From contig RPFO01000219.1 in NCBI GenBank assembly GCA_009746045.1, positions 956,001-1,020,000 on the forward strand: 64,000 nucleotides of DNA, given 5' to 3'. The stretch's first letter is position 1, and each line of letters begins with the position of its first letter. Positions 58,982 to 64,000 of the stretch are shown here, piece after piece. Below the pieces are notes generated by a model. The model made no database searches. It saw nothing but the letters and a program-made list of their open reading frames with translations, and had not been told where the DNA came from. The stretch comes from Mesostigma viride. Taxonomy: Eukaryota; Streptophyta; Mesostigmatophyceae; Mesostigmatales; Mesostigmataceae. Made by a program: the position numbers and the translations under genes.

Positions 58982-61808
58982 CTGTCAAGCAGCGGACAGC
59001 ACACGAAGGGTGCATGACGAAATAAGGGCAGTGAGAAACGAAAGATTTGGAAACAAGGACAGTGACAAAGGAAGGCGCGAGGAATCAAGGACAGTAACCA
59101 ACGAAAGCATAAGGGACAAGGAAGCATGGCCGGGTGGACAGCCGCAGCCGGTTGATAGCACCGAATGGTACTTAAGTGCATGGCAAGCAGGCTATTTTTT
59201 TTTTCAAAATAAATAGCGAGCAAGGTGCACGAGTAAATAGCAAGAAAGTAAGACCATTGTAATTGATTGAATGGCAAGCAAGGTACCTCGTAAATAGCAA
59301 GCAAGACACTACTAATAGAGAAAAAAACAATCAAGTTGCTCGAGTTAACAGTAAGTACGTGAAATCCAGTGCTGTAGTAAGTAGGAAGGTGCTTGAGTAA
59401 GTAGCAAGTAAAATCCAGTACTGTAGTAAACATAGCAAGTTAGCAAGGTGCTAGAGTAAACAGCTAGTAAGCAAAGCCCAGTACTGTAGTAACTAGCAAG
59501 GTAGCAGGGTGCTAGAGTAAATAGCAAGGGAGCAAGGTACTCAAGGAAAGCCTGCTCACTCACAAGTCATGCTTAGAACCTACAGCACTTCAAACTATCA
59601 ATGTGGTGAGCCGACAGGACTGCTGATACTAGATCGCTAAGCAGAAAGGTATGGAGACAGCAGGCCGCTAAAACTTAATCATACACAATTACAAAGATGT
59701 GGGATTGTCTGCTCATGCTGCAAACAACTGCAGATAAAACAGTGAAACTTTCCCGGGAAATCATATTCAGCTGCCGTCATGCTCGTTACGAGGGTAACAT
59801 GACGAATTTGCCACGTTCTATGGCATGCAAAACATTATGGAACACATACATGCCTAGTGCCCAATGTGACCTGCATGTTCTGCCATCGCGTTAGAACTAG
59901 GCAACTGTTGCAACTGTCCCACTGAATGGCCAGCAGTCGCGTTCGTGACACCAACGGCTTAGTATAGGAGAATGACGAGGCTCCAGTGGTCTAGGAGACT
60001 ATAGCGACTTCGCAAAGCAGTGCTGCGGGATGGATGGAAAGGTGTGCACTGTGAGTTTGTACTTACAAAACCCGGTTTTGACCTGATCACGCCGCCAATT
60101 CGAGACCAGCGACCACAGAAGGGCAAGAGAAGACAGGGTGCAGGTTAATAGGTTTCGAATGTCAATTTTATAAATACTTGGGTAGAATCCAAGGTCAATA
60201 ATCCGAAAAACGCCGAAACGTAGTTGCACGCTGCTGTACCATGAAAACTTCCATGCAACCGCCGACGATTATACAGCATGCAGACAACTTCGCGTAGAAG
60301 CTAAAGGGAAACTTCTGCGCAGCCATGACTGTTGCAGCAATATGTACTTTTTGTGGCACACTGTGCTGGTCTTCTAGAAGCAGCGTTTAGAGGCACGCAT
60401 TAAGAGTCTAGACTCTAGACTCTAGAGCTAGGCGCGCCATAGTGCTAAATTGCTACTTAATTGCTAAAGACATTCTCTGTCACTTATAATTAGGTAAACC
60501 GATCGAATCCGGAAACGTGCAGGCTGCCGTGTTGGCAGTCAGCACTGGCCAGTATTCCCAGTAGTAGTGACTAGTGATCTGGGTTATCCAATTTGCCCTA
60601 CAGTAGCCCAGTAGCCCCTATATCTAGTGCGTCAATAATAAATCAAACACCATAATAATACCAAACCAGGCCAGGTTACAGTTTACAGGTACAGTCGGTC
60701 ATTCACGCCTTAAGTTGGGTTGGCCTAAGTTGTGTTCATGCCTTCAGTTGGGTCGAATTGGATTTTGGCGTTCTCAGTTCAAAGTAGTTCAGAGTAGTAT
60801 GCTTTTATCTTTAGTTCAAATGAGTAGAATCTAGTAGAGTCATTCACGCCTTAAGTTGGGTTCACGCCTCAAGTTGGTGGGTTGACCCCTCAAAAACCAC
60901 GAAGCCACTGTAGTGTTGTTGTTGTTGTTGTTGTTGTGTCCCACGCCGCACTATGGGCAGCAGAGAATCTACAGTGGCTCTCTATAGTGACTGTACTGTA
61001 CAGTAGCTGGCTACTGTACTGTACAGTAGCTGCGCGAAGCCGTCAACAGCCGTCAACCCGGCCCACTGACCCAGGTCCCAGGCCACTTGGTCTTCGCAGT
61101 CCGCGGTCCATTCTGCACTCGGCCAGCAGTCTGCAGCCCACAATGCTGAGCGGCGCCCGATGGCATCGGGCCCGGAATAAAAACGCGCCAAAACCAGCCG
61201 GGTTTTCCGCGCGACCGCGATTGGCACGGACACCGCAGACTGGCTTGAACAGGGAAGGGGGTTACAAATCGTCAATCTTTTCGCCGCAAGCGCAGCTCAG
61301 CCAAATCAGTGGCGCGAATGTCAGGGATGCAATGAAAATGTGGCGCGTCACAACTTGCAGCCGCCGCGCGCCAAAACACGTGCCGCTTCGAGGCATGTGC
61401 GCCCACACTGAGGTGAATGTTTCATGATCTGGTTTGGAACGGTTGACACTTCCAGGCAGCTTTTTGCAGGTTGGATACGGAAAGTCGCAATTGACACCTA
61501 CGTTGACCGTTTCATGCCATTTGGTCATACTAGCAATTACCAAACGGAGCAACCGGCATAACTTCCTGCTGGAGCGTCAAATTATGCGAATATCTTGGTC
61601 CGCACCCTGGTGAACGGATTGTCGGCCTAGCTGTCAAAATTGAGGTTTTTCCTGATCCGGCTCGCACACGCGCGCGCGCCGCTAAAACGTGAATGCCAAA
61701 CACACGGAAGTGAAACTTGCAGGCTTGCAGAGAAAACCTGCAGCTGATGGGTGCTCTCCTGTAAAGGATTGACGGAGCTGCTGACGCATTTACATCAGCG
61801 GGTTTTTC
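58982..61808. other. Intergenic region
   Basis: No supported gene. 59216-59560 holds degenerate approximately 55-bp repeats built on CAGTACTGTAGTAA and TAGCAAGGTGC. 60908-60937 is a short GTT tract. The open frame at 60882-61427 is driven by that tract and has no recognisable domain. Confidence 0.4.
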
Positions 61809-61817
61809 TATAAAAAG
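61809..61817 (+). promoter_or_regulatory. TATA box of the small plastid-protein gene
   Basis: TATAAAAAG lies 58 bp upstream of the ATG at 61875, a usual distance for a short-leader gene. The spacer has no upstream ATG. Confidence 0.6.
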
Positions 61818-61874
61818 AGTCTTGAAACCCGTACCAAGGGAATTGCTGCTGCATTACTGAGTTTTTCTGTTCCA

Positions 61875-62255
61875 ATGGCTTCCACGCTCCAATCTTCCCT
61901 TTCCTCATCCAGTAGCACGTTCGTTGGCGGCTTCGCCTGCGATGTCTCAGCTCGCCGGCCTGCAGCTCATTCACGCTTGCAAAAGCCCACGCCTGTTCGA
62001 AGCGGTCTTTTCGATCGAAAGACAAACTCGTCGCGAAAAACGACGATTAAGGACGCGGTCCTATCAATCTTTTCGAACAGGAAACAGGCGCCTTCAACGC
62101 GGCCACCCAGCGCCGTCGAGCAAGTGGAGCTGGGAGAGTTTGATGAGGCGAAAAGGCAGCGTCTTCTACAGGAGCTTGCCAGCTTTGGAGGGGAGGGTGA
62201 AGGAAGCATGTACCAGTCGCATCTTGCCGCGCATTATGCGGAGCCAAGGCACTGA
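61875..62255 (+). CDS. Putative plastid-targeted protein of unknown function (126 aa)
   Basis: Intronless frame from ATG 61875 to the TGA ending at 62255, with a TATA box upstream. Residues 1-55 are rich in S, T, R and K and almost free of acidic residues (MASTLQSSLSSSSSTFVGGF), a typical plastid transit peptide. The mature part holds SAVEQVELGEFDEAKRQRLL and ELASFGGEGEGSMYQSHLA, an acidic amphipathic stretch. There is no membrane segment. I do not recognise the family. The transit-like start and good TATA context favour a real gene; lack of introns sets it apart from its neighbours and might reflect a retrogene. Confidence 0.6.
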   Translation: MASTLQSSLSSSSSTFVGGFACDVSARRPAAHSRLQKPTPVRSGLFDRKTNSSRKTTIKDAVLSIFSNRKQAPSTRPPSAVEQVELGEFDEAKRQRLLQELASFGGEGEGSMYQSHLAAHYAEPRH

Positions 62256-62885
62256 TGCAGTGTCCCGGTGAATCGTTGAATTTTTTTCACCGCTTCACTA
62301 ACGTGCCAGGGGCATATGCCCCGGCCCAACCATTGCAAGCCATGTACATACTAAGCTTTTTATCAAGGTGCGCAACGTGGCCTGCCTTGTACGCCTCGGT
62401 TGGCACCTCCTTACGACGGGCCGGTCATCTCTATAACTTCGGGTTATCTGATACCCTGTGCTTAACCGGTTTGGCGTCGAGCTTGAGCTAAGAAGAGGAA
62501 AGAAAGTTATCGAGGCAAATGGCGCGCTTGCTTGAGGCTGTCCAGCAGTCCTTCAATCTGTCGTGGACATTGGAGCATATGTCTATGACAGTGTGCTTCT
62601 CTTCTTTGGCCCAGCGTCTTTTTGACCTGGCATTCAAAAGAGAAGAACTTGGAAAAGAACAAACCTTTGAATTGTTTACACCACATACAACTGCGTGCCT
62701 GCGAAGAAAATGGTGAAATGGTTACCATGGAAATTGTGTGTACGTTTAAGTCCCTGGTCTTTGCAGCATCTGCAAACCAGCAGCAGTTTTCTTGTAATGT
62801 ATATAGTCTCCGAGTATGTGTGAAGCAGCACCAAGGTTCATGCTCATCGAAATGACATTTCTGAAGGATGGTATATGAGCCATTC
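62256..62885. other. 3' flank of the small plastid-protein gene
   Basis: No feature recognised. It presumably includes the 3' UTR. Confidence 0.4.
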
Positions 62886-62970
62886 ATAACATGACATCAA
62901 TTTAAATCATTCCCTATTTCTGGCCTGCGCTGATTGTCTCCTTGATAACATGACATCAATTTAAATCATT
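62886..62970 (+). mobile_element. 33-nt Penelope-like 3' end with 26-bp target duplication
   Basis: A direct repeat ATAACATGACATCAATTTAA... of 26 bp (62886-62911 and 62945-62970) flanks 33 nt that match the last bases of the Penelope-like elements (TTCTGGCCTGCGCTGATTGT ending CTCCTTG, two mismatches). It appears to be an extremely 5'-truncated insertion. Confidence 0.75.
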
Positions 62971-63408
62971 AATTTAAATTAAGTTTAACATTTTTGGAAG
63001 GTATATAGTAATGTATGTTTCCAAACGCAGATGTCACATAAACTGTTCTAATTGATACACCTCTTATTGTAATGCTGTTGCATGCTCACGAGACACTCCA
63101 TGGGTATTGCTCTCACTAATGGGTACAGCACACCGTTTCCAATGGGACCTGCCGTGCTTGTAAAGTGAGACATCTCATTCAATGTGTATTCATAAATGTG
63201 AATAATGGTGGGGCCATTGAGGTGCCATGCAGAAAACTATAGCTACGTTCTTGCCCCATTTAATTCAGTTCATCTCATTTTGATTGGTCAGTCACAGTCA
63301 CGATGGACGCAACATGCGCCGTGCATGCATCCCGGGCATGTGCACCTCATGCATGAGGCCGATCGAGTATTCCAAGAGTAGTCACCCAGGTAAAGTAAGT
63401 AAGTAAGT
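62971..63408. other. Spacer with a GTAA tract
   Basis: No gene. A (GTAA)n tract at 63391-63410 borders the next LINE and resembles the tail of the ACTT-type retroposon in reverse. Confidence 0.4.
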
Positions 63409-63694
63409 AAGTAGGTAACATAGCAGTTGCTGGGCGACCTCGTGGTCCCAGCTAAGTTTGAACACCGCATTTCCTCCCTCTCTCTGGCTTGGACTGCTAT
63501 GCAGAACAAGAGGAGGTTGCAGACGATATTGTCCAGGCTCACACGCCAGCCCCTGTGGGCAAGCCCCCCCCCCCCCCGGAGGAAGAGGCGCTTTGCTGAG
63601 TAGAGTAGCTAGGACTCATTTCTAGATATTAGCTTAGAGTTAGCTTAGTTAGGTTTCGCGGCTTCACTCACCTCCATCCATCAAGCAAGGGAAT
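63409..63694 (+). pseudogene. LINE subfamily A tail, decayed, plus orientation
   Basis: GDLVVPAKFEHRISSLSLAW and, after a frameshift, GKPPPPP-like sequence match 45840-46160. The 3'-UTR ends in GAATTAATTAA. It meets the next element tail to tail. Confidence 0.7.
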
Positions 63695-63760
63695 TAATTA
63701 ACTCGTGCTCCCGTTGGGGAGTCACGGAGCACCGAAGTCATCGGTGGTTTTAATCCCTGT
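63695..63760 (-). mobile_element. LINE subfamily B 3' end, minus orientation
   Basis: TTAATTAA followed by hairpin CTCCC-GTTG-GGGAG (63708-63721) and GTCACGGAGCA as at 41935. Only the terminus is recognisable; 63761-64000 shows nothing further. Confidence 0.6.
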
Positions 63761-64000
63761 CTGTGCGCAACAGCAAGAAAGGGCAGAGACCCCTTTCTCC
63801 TTCATCAGTGCCAGAGGAGGCATGCCACAGCTGCAATCGGACACAATAGATGATCCGGCTTTCGCTCTGTGGGTGCAATATAAGACCCGTGTGATCATAT
63901 CATAACAAGGAGCGTGGGCAAGTAATATGATCATAGCCAGTTTTCACCTTTGCGGAGTGTCTGATCAGAATAGCCAGGTCGATTCCGGTCGGATTCATTT

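Noticed and set aside
60882-61427. 181-codon open frame with a valine run
   Set aside because: Driven by a GTT tract; no motif, no splice or promoter support.

Overview
The window is nuclear DNA of a eukaryote, most likely a green alga or close green-lineage relative. The main evidence is a ten-exon plastid-type signal peptidase I gene with a transit-peptide-like N-terminus, short exons with GT-AG introns, and an intronless gene for a short protein that also starts like a plastid precursor. No rRNA or tRNA gene, CRISPR array or prokaryotic operon is visible. The species cannot be named from the sequence.

Layout. 1-480 is the 3' end of an unrecognised gene. 833-17800 is a block of nested mobile elements: a 110-bp tandem repeat, a Ty1/copia-like LTR retrotransposon (2018-9773, 5-bp target duplication) inside a LINE 3' end, further LINE fragments, and two almost identical Penelope-like elements (11816-13208 truncated, 14239-17300 long). 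18198-25070 (minus) is a six-exon gene for a coiled-coil plus PH-domain protein (599 aa by hand splicing). 25071-30436 is intergenic and holds three small inverted-repeat elements, one an hAT-type element inserted in another. 30437-37046 (plus) is the signal peptidase gene (295 aa by hand splicing). 37518-46700 is a second dense block of LINE pieces in both orientations, including two ORF1 copies and a broken reverse transcriptase. 47127-57610 (minus), perhaps reaching 58981, is a PIH1-domain gene. 61875-62255 (plus) encodes a 126-aa putative plastid protein. A LINE tail-to-tail pair closes the window.

The host genes look functionally unrelated: plastid precursor processing, PIH1-type complex assembly, a PH protein and an unknown plastid protein. 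No shared pathway is implied.

The most interesting signals are: (1) exon-edge echoes, where introns carry tandem copies of the adjacent exon edge with its splice site, in two genes; (2) a copia-like element whose order reads gag-integrase-protease-RT-RNase H; (3) a LINE 3'-terminal hairpin whose base pairs change in a compensatory way, followed by a TTAA-type tail; (4) Penelope-like elements without a visible endonuclease, with a 16-17 bp duplication in one copy and a 33-nt remnant flanked by a 26-bp duplication in another. All splicing and alignments were done by eye, so exon edges may be off by a base or two.
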